From: Acidobacteriaceae bacterium
GTDB taxonomy: Bacteria; Acidobacteriota; Terriglobia; Terriglobales; Acidobacteriaceae
Length of the DNA stretch: 38,649 nt
Direction: 5' to 3'
Assembly (NCBI GenBank): GCA_027323885.1
Contig: DAHVZT010000141.1
Coordinates: forward strand, 1-38,649
A program made the position numbers and the translations under genes. Each line of letters opens with the position of its first letter. The stretch's first letter is position 1. The notes under the pieces were generated by a model. The model worked only from the letters and a program-made list of their open reading frames with translations. It had not been told where the DNA came from and searched no databases. This document shows positions 7,931 to 15,958 of this stretch, piece after piece.

Positions 7931-8410
7931 CTACAGTAGCTTCTCCATGCGCCACGCATCCAGTGCGTCCAGATAGTAGCGCGGCACCCGCTCTCTGCGC
8001 TTGTAACCTAACCGCCGATAAAACTCGAATGCACCCGGATTGTTAACGGCCACGTGAAGCTGCAGACGATCTCCATGTTTCAGGCCAGTCCGTTCTAGAA
8101 GCGCCTGATGCAAGCGCAGGCCAACGTGCTGCCGGCGGAATTCCGGAAGCACGTCAATCGTGACCAGTTCACCCAGAATCGACTGAGAAGGTGCCGTGGA
8201 GGGCAAAAATCCCATCGCCGCGAAGCCCGCAATTCTTCCGGAAGCTTCCGCAACCAGAGTCAGGACAGAACGGGATTTCAGGAGCGCCGCAAGCTCATTG
8301 TCCGGATATGCGATCCCTGCGGCGAAGCATATCGAATCGATTTTGACCAGCTCGGCCAGGTCGTCCAGTACAGCCGGACGCACCACGAGAGCGGCGCTAT
8401 CCGGCTGCAT
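7931..8410 (-). CDS. GNAT-family N-acetyltransferase (RimI-like)
   Basis: 159 residues spanning one GNAT domain: an N-terminal VVRPAVLDDLAELVKID, the beta4 region ILGELVTIDVLPEFRRQHVG with the acetyl-CoA pyrophosphate loop (R/Q-x-x-G-x-G/L type, here RRQHVGLRL), and the C-terminal NNPGAFEFYRRLGYKRRERVPRYY characteristic of RimI-type enzymes. The substrate could be a protein N-terminus or a small amine. The ATG lies 8 bases after the stop of the upstream BNR-propeller gene and has no good Shine-Dalgarno, so translation is probably coupled to that gene. Confidence 0.8.
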   Translation of the reverse strand: MQPDSAALVVRPAVLDDLAELVKIDSICFAAGIAYPDNELAALLKSRSVLTLVAEASGRIAGFAAMGFLPSTAPSQSILGELVTIDVLPEFRRQHVGLRLHQALLERTGLKHGDRLQLHVAVNNPGAFEFYRRLGYKRRERVPRYYLDALDAWRMEKLL

Positions 8411-8418
8411 GTCGTTGG

Positions 8419-10518
8419 CTAGAAACTACCTGCGGCAGGCTGGTTCTCTGGCTGCACAACCACACCATGCAGCAGAGTTGCACCTACCAGGCGGTTGCCT
8501 GATGAAGTGAGGGTATGGAGACGCCATCCCGGATTCCACCACTTCCAGTGCTTGCCGTCTGGATCGACACCATAGACCAAATCCGAATCGTAGGAGCTGA
8601 CGAAAATGCGATTCGTCCGTGGATCGAAACGCAATCCACTGATGTTGTTAATGGGCACGCCGGTGGGCTGCCAGGTCTTGCCCTGGTCGTCGCTATGCAT
8701 CACGCCCAGACGTCCTCCGACCCAGAGACGGCCGCCGTTGTCTACTGCAACATAGCGGTCCCGTGTCCAGCCGGCGGGCAGCGTGGCGGGCTGCCAGGTT
8801 TTACCCTGGTCCTGGGACGCGAACACTACGCCCTGGCCGTTGGCAATCGCAATGTTTCCTCCTGCAGCCACGTTCCAGAAAGACTTGGTTGCCTGGCTTG
8901 CTTCCCGCTTGGCCTCCGCTTCGGCCGCTCGCCTTTCCTGCAATTTTGTCATTGGCTTTCCGTGCTTCGCAGATTTTAGCTGCGGCTCGGATGACGCTCC
9001 TGCCGGGCCGGTGGAAGCGGACAGGAGCGGCCCTCCTATCCATAAAAACGGGCCGTCGCCGCTGACGTACATACCGTCGGACGTTGCCGCATACCACTTG
9101 CCGTTAGCGAATGCCAGGCCGTGGACGCCGCCTTCGATCCTGCCGTCCGGGACCTCGACGCTTTCGATAGAAACAGAGCGGTGCTTTTTCTGGATATGCG
9201 TCACCTTGCGCGTGACCACTTTCCTGCGCTCACCGATACTTTCCCATTTGCCATCGCTCCAACGGTAGATCCCGTGGTTGGTTGCCGCCAGCAGGTTCCC
9301 TGCGGAGGAAATTCCCACATCGAATACATCGTGGCCGTCCAGCCCGTTGCTCATCTGGGTCCAGCTTGCGCCTGTGTCTTTGGAAACGAAGACGCCGCCG
9401 AAGCGCTTATCGTTCAGCACCCCCACATACATGGTGGAGGGATTTTTCGGATCCACAGCCAACGACGATAACTGACGCTGCGCGAAGCCGCTGTTGGAGT
9501 CGTGAAAACTCAACGCGCCGTCTCCGCTGACCAGAACGCCGCTGCGGTCGGTCGCCATCAGAATGTGCTGCGAATTCGTCGGGTCCACATAGATGTCGTT
9601 GATGATGAGGTCTTTAGGCGTCAGCAGCGACCATTTTGTTCCGGCGTCGGTTGTGCGATACAAACCTTCGGTAGTTCCCGCATAGACGATGGCCGGGTTA
9701 TTGGGGTCCTGTTTCAAAACGCGAGTACGACGCGCCGTCGAGGGAATGCCCTGAATCTTGTGAAACAGCGCTCCGGCATCCGTGCTTTTGTAGATTCCGG
9801 AACAGGCGCTGGCGTAGACCGTGCTCGGAACGTGCGGATCGACAATGATTGAAAATACATCCGAGTCATCTATTAGGCCCTGCTTGATATTCTGCCAGCT
9901 CTTGCCACCATCTACGGTCTTCCACGGAAGATGCCAGGTGCCCGCATAAATGTTCTGCGGATTTGCCGGATCGATGGCGACCGATTCAACTTCATGCAGC
10001 TCCGTACTTCCTGGAGGGCTGATCAGAGACCAATGCAGGCCTCCATCTTCGCTGCGATACACCCCTTTCAATGTCCCAGCCACGAAAATTTTGGGATCAG
10101 ACGGCGCCTGCGCCAGAGCGCGCACGGATTGGCCCTGCATGTCAGGAACAGTTGTCCAGTGATGGCCTTCATCCTGGCTGATAAAGATGCCGCCGTCGGG
10201 CCGGTCCAGCATCCATGCGCCTACGACGATTCTTTGGGGATTCGAAGTATCAAAGAGAATGTGATCGAGCACCAGCTGGTCGGAGGTCGAGATTTTGCTC
10301 AACCGGCTCCATCGCGTGCCGTCGTTCGTCTGGTAAATCCAACTGTTGGTCGTACCCAGAAGGACATGGGCCGGGGAAACCGGGCTATAGGCAAAGCTTC
10401 GGGCATCTCCGCCGTAAGGCCCAACCGTCTGCCATGTCTGAGCGGAACCAAAAACCGTGATCGTCAAAGTTGCTATTCCCAGCATGGCCAGGATTCTTGC
10501 AAGAGAAATGCGTCGCAT
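8419..10518 (-). CDS. Secreted BNR/Asp-box beta-propeller protein (sortilin/Ycf48-like)
   Basis: 699 residues from the ATG at 10518 (a TTG two codons earlier is also in frame). A signal peptide (MRRISLARILAMLGIATLTI ... GSAQ) is followed by many Asp-box repeats of the form DxGxxW, for example DEGHHWTTV, DGGLHWSLI, DGGKSWQNI, DAGTKWSLL, DTGASWTQM and two DQGKTWQP. I count about nine, enough for one or two propellers as in Vps10/sortilin or Ycf48. A charged segment around residues 440-560 (TRKVTHIQKKHRS; LQERRAAEAEAKREASQ) interrupts the repeats and may form a coiled coil. No sialidase catalytic set is evident, so this is probably a binding or scaffold protein at the surface. It is followed 8 bases later by the GNAT gene. 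Confidence 0.8.
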   Translation of the reverse strand: MRRISLARILAMLGIATLTITVFGSAQTWQTVGPYGGDARSFAYSPVSPAHVLLGTTNSWIYQTNDGTRWSRLSKISTSDQLVLDHILFDTSNPQRIVVGAWMLDRPDGGIFISQDEGHHWTTVPDMQGQSVRALAQAPSDPKIFVAGTLKGVYRSEDGGLHWSLISPPGSTELHEVESVAIDPANPQNIYAGTWHLPWKTVDGGKSWQNIKQGLIDDSDVFSIIVDPHVPSTVYASACSGIYKSTDAGALFHKIQGIPSTARRTRVLKQDPNNPAIVYAGTTEGLYRTTDAGTKWSLLTPKDLIINDIYVDPTNSQHILMATDRSGVLVSGDGALSFHDSNSGFAQRQLSSLAVDPKNPSTMYVGVLNDKRFGGVFVSKDTGASWTQMSNGLDGHDVFDVGISSAGNLLAATNHGIYRWSDGKWESIGERRKVVTRKVTHIQKKHRSVSIESVEVPDGRIEGGVHGLAFANGKWYAATSDGMYVSGDGPFLWIGGPLLSASTGPAGASSEPQLKSAKHGKPMTKLQERRAAEAEAKREASQATKSFWNVAAGGNIAIANGQGVVFASQDQGKTWQPATLPAGWTRDRYVAVDNGGRLWVGGRLGVMHSDDQGKTWQPTGVPINNISGLRFDPRTNRIFVSSYDSDLVYGVDPDGKHWKWWNPGWRLHTLTSSGNRLVGATLLHGVVVQPENQPAAGSF

Positions 10519-10628
10519 CGTCAAATACCAGTCGTGTAGTGGGTTGAGAGTTGGGGAGGCCGGCGAATTGCTCCGCTGACATAAGGTACGTGGTTCGCAT
10601 GCAGAAACGCTAATTGGACGGCTGGCAA

Positions 10629-10662
10629 GGAAAAGGGTCGACCGGAGATTTCCGGCCGACCC
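10629..10662 (-). terminator. Intrinsic terminator of the OmpA-like gene
   Basis: Read on the minus strand, a 12-bp GC-rich stem (arms 10662-10651 and 10646-10635, one G.U pair, 4-base loop) is followed immediately by TTTTCC. It lies 28 bases after the stop of the OmpA-like gene. The single mismatch is a wobble pair only in minus-strand RNA, which fits the assigned direction. Confidence 0.8.
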
Positions 10663-10689
10663 CGAGTTTACGGCTCACCCGCAACGGTT

Positions 10690-12450
10690 CTACTGCTGCG
10701 AGGGCGCTGTGGTTTTCTTCTTTGCGCGGCGATGATGCCGGGTAGTGGTCGCCGCCTTGGGACGCCCATAGGCGTTCTTGGAGGCTTTCACCGCGGAAGT
10801 ATCCACCGGCGTCGTGCCCTGCACATCGTTATCGAAGTTCGCACCCGCCGGAACCAGGTAGTTCTGCACTGTGGCTGTTCCTGCGTTGCCAGTGCGGACA
10901 TCGATGCGGGAAGGATCGATTCCCTTTTCGTTGACCAGGTACGCCTTGGTGTTGACCGCACGCTCGGCAGCCATCTTGGCAGCGTTACGTTCGTTTGCGG
11001 CGCTGCTGCCAACCAGGACAGCTTTGGCGTCGGCGCTGCGTTGGAGGTTGAGTGCGACATCATCCAGGCAGGCCTTCGCTTCGTTGTCCACGCGGGCCGG
11101 GCGGCGCTTGTCGCGGCCAAAATTGATCGAGCAAAGTGTCTCGGTTTTCGGCGGCGGCGGCGGCGGCGGCGCGTTGATGGTTACGCTGGTTGTGGAGGAA
11201 GCCGTTTGTCCCTTGTCATCAGCCACATTGCAAGTGACGGTGACGACTCCCGGGGCAACGCCAGTTGTGTTCAGAGTGGCGGTCGTATTGGATCCGCTGA
11301 TCTGTCCAGAGGACGCGCTATAGCTGTACGTGAGAGGCCGGTTCTGCGGGCTCACACCCTGGGCGGTGATTGTAGCGGTATCGCCAGGAGCGACCGTCGC
11401 CGGGTTGGCGGTGCAGGAGGACATGGTCGGTGGCTCAAACTGCTTGACGGTGAACGACGCATTCGCATCCGCGGACTGTCCAGGCTTGGGACCTTCCGTG
11501 ACGTGGCCGGTAACGGTGTAGGTTCCAGGGTTCAGGTCTGTGGTATCCACGTTGGCCACGTTGGAGGTGCCGGTCACCTTGCCGCCGGTAGACGTCCAGG
11601 TATAGGTCGGGGTCTTCTTGGGATTCAGGTTCTGCGCGTTGCCAGTCACGGTTACAGGCTCGCCAGGAAAAACCTGGGTCGGGCTGGCTGAAGCCGTGAA
11701 GCTGACAGGCGGCGGCGGGATGATGCTGCCGATGTGATAAATCAAGCCGGTGCTAAGCTGCGCGGCATTGATGTTGGCGCGGCCACCAATGATGTTGCCA
11801 GGATACGTTGCAGGCAGCGTGGTCGGCGGACCGAACGAAGTGTGCATGTATTGGTAGTCTGCCTGGAAAAGGCGCAGGCCGAGGTGATGATTCAGGAACG
11901 GCAGAGCGTAATCCAAGCCGCCGCCCGCTGTCAGAACTGTTCCCCAGCTGTAAGGATTTACAAAGTGGCCGGGGATTCCATTGGAATAAAGACCGTTGAA
12001 ATTTGGGCCGCCCATGCGAACCGCGCCCACCAGGGCGTGGAAAAAAGGAGTCATTCCGGTAAGCGGGAAGCGCACGATGGGGCCACCGCTGAACGTCGTG
12101 AAACCGTCGCCCGGCCCGTCAGGATGGGAAGCGACTTCACCTTCCAGACCTACGTATTTGCTGAAGTAATACGCTCCACTGCCAATGGCGCCAAGGTTCA
12201 CGGAAGTGTACCTCTCACCCTGGATGAAGCCATGCGGCGCCAGGTACGAGTAGCCGGCAAAGATATCCATCTTGGATGGATTCACGCCCGTAGCCGGTTT
12301 GGCCGCCGTGCTTGATGCGGTCGAGGTGGTGGAACTTGAGGTTCCCGCAGCGGTCGTTGTCTGCTGCGCGATCAGAGCTGAACTTGCCAGCCCCAATACG
12401 CATGCGGCCACCAGCCACCGGCCATTTGACCGAAATTTCGAATATTGCAT
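10690..12450 (-). CDS. OmpA-like outer-membrane protein with two Ig-like domains and a basic tail
   Basis: 586 residues. In order: signal peptide (to ALIAQQ, about 30), a Ser/Thr-rich linker, an eight-strand-type porin barrel (about 60-245, starting KMDIFAGYSYL), a Pro hinge (IIPPPP), two Ig/PKD-like domains (about 250-335 and 340-425), a seven-Pro run, an OmpA_C-like domain (about 437-545), and a strongly basic end (RHHRRAKKK). The OmpA_C part keeps the helix AAERAVNTKAYLVNEKGID and the following RIDVRTGN, but shows VGSSAANERN where peptidoglycan-binding domains usually have a TD...N motif. C441 and C462 could form a disulfide. It probably links the outer membrane to the cell wall. A good Shine-Dalgarno (GGAGG, complement of 12459-12463) sets the start. 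The gene has its own terminator. Confidence 0.85.
   Translation of the reverse strand: MQYSKFRSNGRWLVAACVLGLASSALIAQQTTTAAGTSSSTTSTASSTAAKPATGVNPSKMDIFAGYSYLAPHGFIQGERYTSVNLGAIGSGAYYFSKYVGLEGEVASHPDGPGDGFTTFSGGPIVRFPLTGMTPFFHALVGAVRMGGPNFNGLYSNGIPGHFVNPYSWGTVLTAGGGLDYALPFLNHHLGLRLFQADYQYMHTSFGPPTTLPATYPGNIIGGRANINAAQLSTGLIYHIGSIIPPPPVSFTASASPTQVFPGEPVTVTGNAQNLNPKKTPTYTWTSTGGKVTGTSNVANVDTTDLNPGTYTVTGHVTEGPKPGQSADANASFTVKQFEPPTMSSCTANPATVAPGDTATITAQGVSPQNRPLTYSYSASSGQISGSNTTATLNTTGVAPGVVTVTCNVADDKGQTASSTTSVTINAPPPPPPPKTETLCSINFGRDKRRPARVDNEAKACLDDVALNLQRSADAKAVLVGSSAANERNAAKMAAERAVNTKAYLVNEKGIDPSRIDVRTGNAGTATVQNYLVPAGANFDNDVQGTTPVDTSAVKASKNAYGRPKAATTTRHHRRAKKKTTAPSQQ
11149..11169. repeat. (CGG)7 trinucleotide repeat in the OmpA-like gene
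   Basis: Seven uninterrupted CGG units encode seven prolines (CCG codons on the minus strand) between the second Ig-like domain and the OmpA_C-like domain. Slippage would change the hinge length in frame. Confidence 0.7.
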
Positions 12451-12806
12451 CCTTATATCCTCCGCAACTTTTATAAATAAATCTGTCTCAATCTCTTCGA
12501 GTGCTTAGCGATTACCCAGCAGTTGGAAACATGAAGGATGGATAGTTCGACGTCATATTTCAACTGCTCGCAAATCTCATCTCATCTGTATCGCAGCCTG
12601 TATCCCATGATTAGAACACAGCCATTGTGCAATAGGTTACCCGCAGTGCACTATTTCTAGTACAAAGGTATCCCAAGAGGTACCGTTTTGCCAGTCACTA
12701 AGAATTGTGAAGCGCGTTACCATGGCGGGAACGATGGTCGCCCAAAGTTCCACAGCCTGCCTCTGCCGGCCAGTCACTTGCCAAGAGGGTATCGCACGCA
12801 ACCCTG
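12451..12806. other. 356-base intergenic region upstream of the OmpA-like gene
   Basis: This gap lies between the nuoB stop and the OmpA-like start, both on the minus strand. Its half next to the OmpA-like gene (about 12455-12680) is visibly more AT-rich than the surrounding DNA and probably carries that gene's promoter and leader. The half next to nuoB shows no hairpin with a U-tract, so I cannot place a nuoB terminator. Short frames here (12637-12909, 12688-12882, 12707-12937) overlap nuoB and look like shadows. Confidence 0.4.
12470..12475 (-). promoter_or_regulatory. Candidate -10 box of the OmpA-like gene
   Basis: TATAAA on the minus strand, about 20 bases from the ATG and just upstream of the GGAGG ribosome site. 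No good -35 hexamer lies 16-18 bases further up, so this rests on one element only. Confidence 0.25.
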
Positions 12807-13379
12807 TCAAGCAAGGTTCAGGACCTTCCTCGCAGTTCCGCGCTCGCGCAATATTTTCTCCTGCAAAAGAGTCAGCGCGTAGATCAACTGCTCCGGACGG
12901 GGGGGACAACCCGGCACATACACATCTACCGGAATAAGCTGGTTAACTCCCTGTACGAGGGCATAGTTGTTGAAAACCCCGCCAGAGGTCGCGCATGCAC
13001 CCATCGAAATGACCCACTTCGGTTCTGGCATCTGGTCATACAAGCGGCGGATCACCGGCGCCATTTTGATCGATACTCTTCCGGCGATCACCATCAGATC
13101 CGACTGACGGGGCGACGGACGAAAAACCTCCGCCCCAAAACGAGCAACATCGAAACGCGAGGCTCCCATCGACATCATTTCAATCGCGCAGCATGCCAGG
13201 CCGAAAGTCATGGGCCAGATGGAACTCTTGCGGATCCAGTTCAGCGCGGTATCGAGCGACGTCAGAATGACGCCCTCATTCTGGTCGTAGCCAAAGTTCA
13301 CTTCTCGAACCTTCTGCTGGTTCAGGGCGCTGCTTTCCAGATTGCCGAACATACGATGGTCTTTCAGTTGATCAGCCAT
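12807..13379 (-). CDS. nuoB: NADH-quinone oxidoreductase subunit B
   Basis: 190 residues, standard for NuoB, the complex I subunit that holds cluster N2, which passes electrons to quinone at the membrane interface. The four cluster cysteines are present: C63 and C64 ([10 protein letters not shown]), C129 ([10 protein letters not shown]) and C158 ([11 protein letters not shown]). The family segments [20 protein letters not shown] and [10 protein letters not shown] are intact. It stands alone: divergent from lpxD upstream, with a 356-base gap and an unrelated gene downstream. The remaining nuo genes must be elsewhere, or this is an extra copy. Menaquinone made through mqnE would be its natural acceptor, but the genes are not linked here. 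Confidence 0.93.
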   Translation of the reverse strand: MADQLKDHRMFGNLESSALNQQKVREVNFGYDQNEGVILTSLDTALNWIRKSSIWPMTFGLACCAIEMMSMGASRFDVARFGAEVFRPSPRQSDLMVIAGRVSIKMAPVIRRLYDQMPEPKWVISMGACATSGGVFNNYALVQGVNQLIPVDVYVPGCPPRPEQLIYALTLLQEKILRERGTARKVLNLA

Positions 13380-13552
13380 AACTCCCCATACTTCCTTGCG
13401 GACTGCGCGGAATGCACAACTCTGTTATCAGTATCTCGCATTTCAAGCGCCGCGATGAGCATCCGCAGCACATTCGGCTCCGTCCGGCGGAGATTTCCAT
13501 GCGCCCCATGCATCAGGAAAATCCCGCCTGCCATTTTGGATACAATCACCCA

Positions 13553-14608
13553 ATGCAACTCGGGGAACTGGCACGTCTGGTGAACGCGCGCCTTGCAGGG
13601 GAGCAAGGTGCGGAAACGACCGAGGTGACTGGCGTGGCCGGAATCGAAGAAGCCGGTCCCGGGCAGATTACTTTCGTGGCGAATCCAAAGTACGCGTCGT
13701 TAGCTCATAGCACACGCGCCGCCGCCGTGCTGGTCACGGAAGACTTTCCCGCAATTTCTGCAGCTACTCTGCGGACGGCGAATCCCTATCTGGCCTTCGC
13801 ACGCGCCATCGAGATTTTTTACCAGCCGCCCAGCTATCCGGCAGGCATCCATCCGACAGCGGTCATCCATGCGACCGCCACGCTCGGCAAGGATTGCCAT
13901 GTCGGAGCCTATGTCGTAGTCGAAGCCGGTGTGACTCTCGGGGACCACGCCGTGCTGCTGCCGCACACAGTGATTTATCCGAATGTGCGGATCGGGAAGC
14001 ACTTCTTTGCCCACGCTCATGCCGTTGTGCGGGAGGGCTGCCAGCTCGGCGATCATGTGACCCTGCAGAACGGGGCTGTGATCGGCGCCGATGGATTTGG
14101 ATTCGCGAAGGACGAGGAAAACCGTTGGTACAAAATCCCACAGTCCGGTCCGGCGATTTTGGAAGACGCTGTGGAGGTGCAGGCGAATGCATGCATTGAC
14201 CGCGCCAGCGTAGGCGAGACGCGCATCGGGCGCGGCACCAAGATCGACAACCTGGTGCAGGTCGGGCACGGCTGCACAGTTGGGGAAGACACGCTGCTTT
14301 GCGCGCAGGTCGGACTGGCGGGCTCCTCCCACCTGGGCCGCAATGTCATTCTTGCCGGTCAGTCCGCGGTGGCGGGACACTGTTCCATCGGCGATGGAGC
14401 GGTGTTGACCGCTCAAAGCGCGGTCTCTCATGACGTCCCAGCCGGGAAGATGATGAGCGGCTCACCGGGACTGGAAAATCGGCTGTGGCTGCGCTGCGTT
14501 ACCGCGTATAGCCGTCTTCCGGAAATCGTGAAACAGCTTCGCAAGCTGAGCGCGGAGGTGGAAGCGACAAAGCGACGCGAAAATCCGCACGGGGCGACAG
14601 ACGAGTAG
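13553..14608 (+). CDS. lpxD: UDP-3-O-acylglucosamine N-acyltransferase
   Basis: 351 residues from the ATG at 13553. The frame opens at 13412, but the stretch before MQLGELARLV has no family similarity. LpxD transfers a 3-hydroxyacyl chain from acyl carrier protein to the 2-amino group of UDP-3-O-acylglucosamine in lipid A synthesis. The uridine-binding segment ITFVANPKYASLA (F41, N44, Y47) is followed by a left-handed beta-helix of hexapeptide repeats. The catalytic His is H239 in VQVGHGCTVG, the same number as in E. coli. A TACAAT lies only seven bases before the ATG, so the 5' leader may be very short. The usual bamA/fabZ/lpxA neighbours are absent. It is divergent from nuoB. Confidence 0.93.
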   Translation: MQLGELARLVNARLAGEQGAETTEVTGVAGIEEAGPGQITFVANPKYASLAHSTRAAAVLVTEDFPAISAATLRTANPYLAFARAIEIFYQPPSYPAGIHPTAVIHATATLGKDCHVGAYVVVEAGVTLGDHAVLLPHTVIYPNVRIGKHFFAHAHAVVREGCQLGDHVTLQNGAVIGADGFGFAKDEENRWYKIPQSGPAILEDAVEVQANACIDRASVGETRIGRGTKIDNLVQVGHGCTVGEDTLLCAQVGLAGSSHLGRNVILAGQSAVAGHCSIGDGAVLTAQSAVSHDVPAGKMMSGSPGLENRLWLRCVTAYSRLPEIVKQLRKLSAEVEATKRRENPHGATDE

Positions 14609-14667
14609 CCGCAGCACTGTATCGCTCACGCCTGGAATGACATCCCTCGGCCATCTACACTGGAGAT

Positions 14668-15087
14668 ATGCGCAGATCCGCTCGTCCGTTCCTTGCCGGC
14701 ATTTTTGCGCTGGCGGCTTGTGTCTCTTTTCCCGGTCTGCTGGGTTGCCGCTCCGCTTACGTGCAAGCCACCGTTGTCAACGCGGGCAACGCCGAACTGC
14801 ACAACATTGAGGTTGATTACCCCAGCGCAAGCTTCGGTATTCCCAGTCTTGCGCCAGGAGCGGAGTTCCATTACCGGTTCAAAATTCAAGATGCCGGAAC
14901 CATGAAGGTGGAGTTTGCGGACAGCGCGGAAGCCAGCCACAAGGTGAAAGGCCCGTATGTCGCCGAAGGCCAGCAGGGCACGATGAAGATTACGCTGGAA
15001 AACTCGGGAACCGTGAAGTGGGCGGCTCGGCTGCGGCCCGATGCACCCGCACCAACGGGCTCCCACGAAAATTCCGAACTGGAGTAA
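14668..15087 (+). CDS. Small putative lipoprotein, Ig-like
   Basis: 139 residues. A lipoprotein signal peptide ends in the lipobox LLGC (Cys about residue 27). The rest is an all-beta sequence (VQATVVNAGNAELHNIEVDYPSASFG, LAPGAEFHYRFKIQD) resembling an Ig/CARDB-like domain, with a polar tail ending NSELE. No function can be assigned. It follows lpxD by 59 bases on the same strand and may share its transcript. A GGAG lies unusually close to the ATG (2 bases). Confidence 0.6.
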   Translation: MRRSARPFLAGIFALAACVSFPGLLGCRSAYVQATVVNAGNAELHNIEVDYPSASFGIPSLAPGAEFHYRFKIQDAGTMKVEFADSAEASHKVKGPYVAEGQQGTMKITLENSGTVKWAARLRPDAPAPTGSHENSELE

Positions 15088-15127
15088 GTTGCCCAGGCGA
15101 AACTGCGTCCTGACGTTCGGTCTCAGG

Positions 15128-15844
15128 TCAAATGGATTGGACCGGAATCAGCGTCAGGTCCTCGATTAAACCCACTTCCTTTTGCACGAAGGGTTCGGCG
15201 TACCGCACACCGCCGAGTATGCCGTAATGGCGGGCCAGCGCCAGCGTCTTCTCGCGAATCTCTTCCTGAGGAACGAACAACGTGCCGCCCGGCGCCTGAT
15301 TCTCGTACTGCGAGCGATAGGCCATCAGAGCCGCGAAGCGCCGCTCCACGTAGCTGGAAATGTCCACCACAAAGCTTGGCCGCAAATCCGCATATAAGCT
15401 GGCATAGACAATCTTGAATGGACGATGGGGCGGCGCGCCGGTCTCCACCTTTGCGAGACCAGCAACGAAGCACGCCTCATACCCAAGCGTGGAAGCAGTT
15501 GCATGATCCGGATGCCGGGCCTGCCAGTACGGCAGGATGACGACTCGCGGACGCAGCTCCCGCAGCACGCGCACAATCTTCAGACGGTTTTCCCAGGTAT
15601 TTTCAACCCGGCCATCGGGTAGATCAAGGGCCTGCCGCCAACCCACGTTCAGAAGTCCGGCGGCTTTTTCGGCTTCCTCCGCGCGCTCGGCTGCGGAGCC
15701 GCGGGTGCCTGCCTCGCCCTGTGTCAGGTCGAGAATCGCCGTACGTAAGCCAATGGCCGCCGAGTGCAGCAAGGTGCCGCCGCAGGTCTGCTCCACATCA
15801 TCTCGATGCGCGGCGATTGCGAGGACATCGACCTGTGAATTCAT
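15128..15844 (-). CDS. bshB1: BshB1-type bacillithiol deacetylase (PIG-L family)
   Basis: 238 residues from the ATG at 15844, where the family sequence begins (MNSQVDVLAIAAHRDDVE); the frame itself extends to 15925. PIG-L enzymes are zinc deacetylases. BshB1 removes acetyl from GlcNAc-malate in bacillithiol synthesis. Supporting motifs are AHRDDVEQTCGGTL (usual form AHPDD), LTQGEAGTRGSAAERAEEA, LDLPDGRV and YWQARHPDHATAS, which supplies the second zinc His. The Pro of the AHPDD motif is Arg14 here, but the zinc and catalytic positions (His13, Asp15, Asp16) remain. bshA and bshC are not in the window. It lies 114 bases behind the propeller lipoprotein. A different GlcNAc-type deacetylase is the main alternative. 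Confidence 0.8.
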   Translation of the reverse strand: MNSQVDVLAIAAHRDDVEQTCGGTLLHSAAIGLRTAILDLTQGEAGTRGSAAERAEEAEKAAGLLNVGWRQALDLPDGRVENTWENRLKIVRVLRELRPRVVILPYWQARHPDHATASTLGYEACFVAGLAKVETGAPPHRPFKIVYASLYADLRPSFVVDISSYVERRFAALMAYRSQYENQAPGGTLFVPQEEIREKTLALARHYGILGGVRYAEPFVQKEVGLIEDLTLIPVQSI

Positions 15845-15958
15845 TGCAGCAGTCTCCGGCGCAGGACACGTGATCTGTTCCGGCGAACGCACAACTTCAG
15901 ACGCCGCAAGCGCACGATCCTGCAAAACCGCTCGACCGGAATCGCGGAGGCGCCGGCC

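Noticed and set aside
13412-13552. 47-codon N-terminal extension of lpxD
   Set aside because: The added residues do not match the family, and the normal LpxD start MQLGELARLV is at 13553; with that start the catalytic His keeps its usual number.
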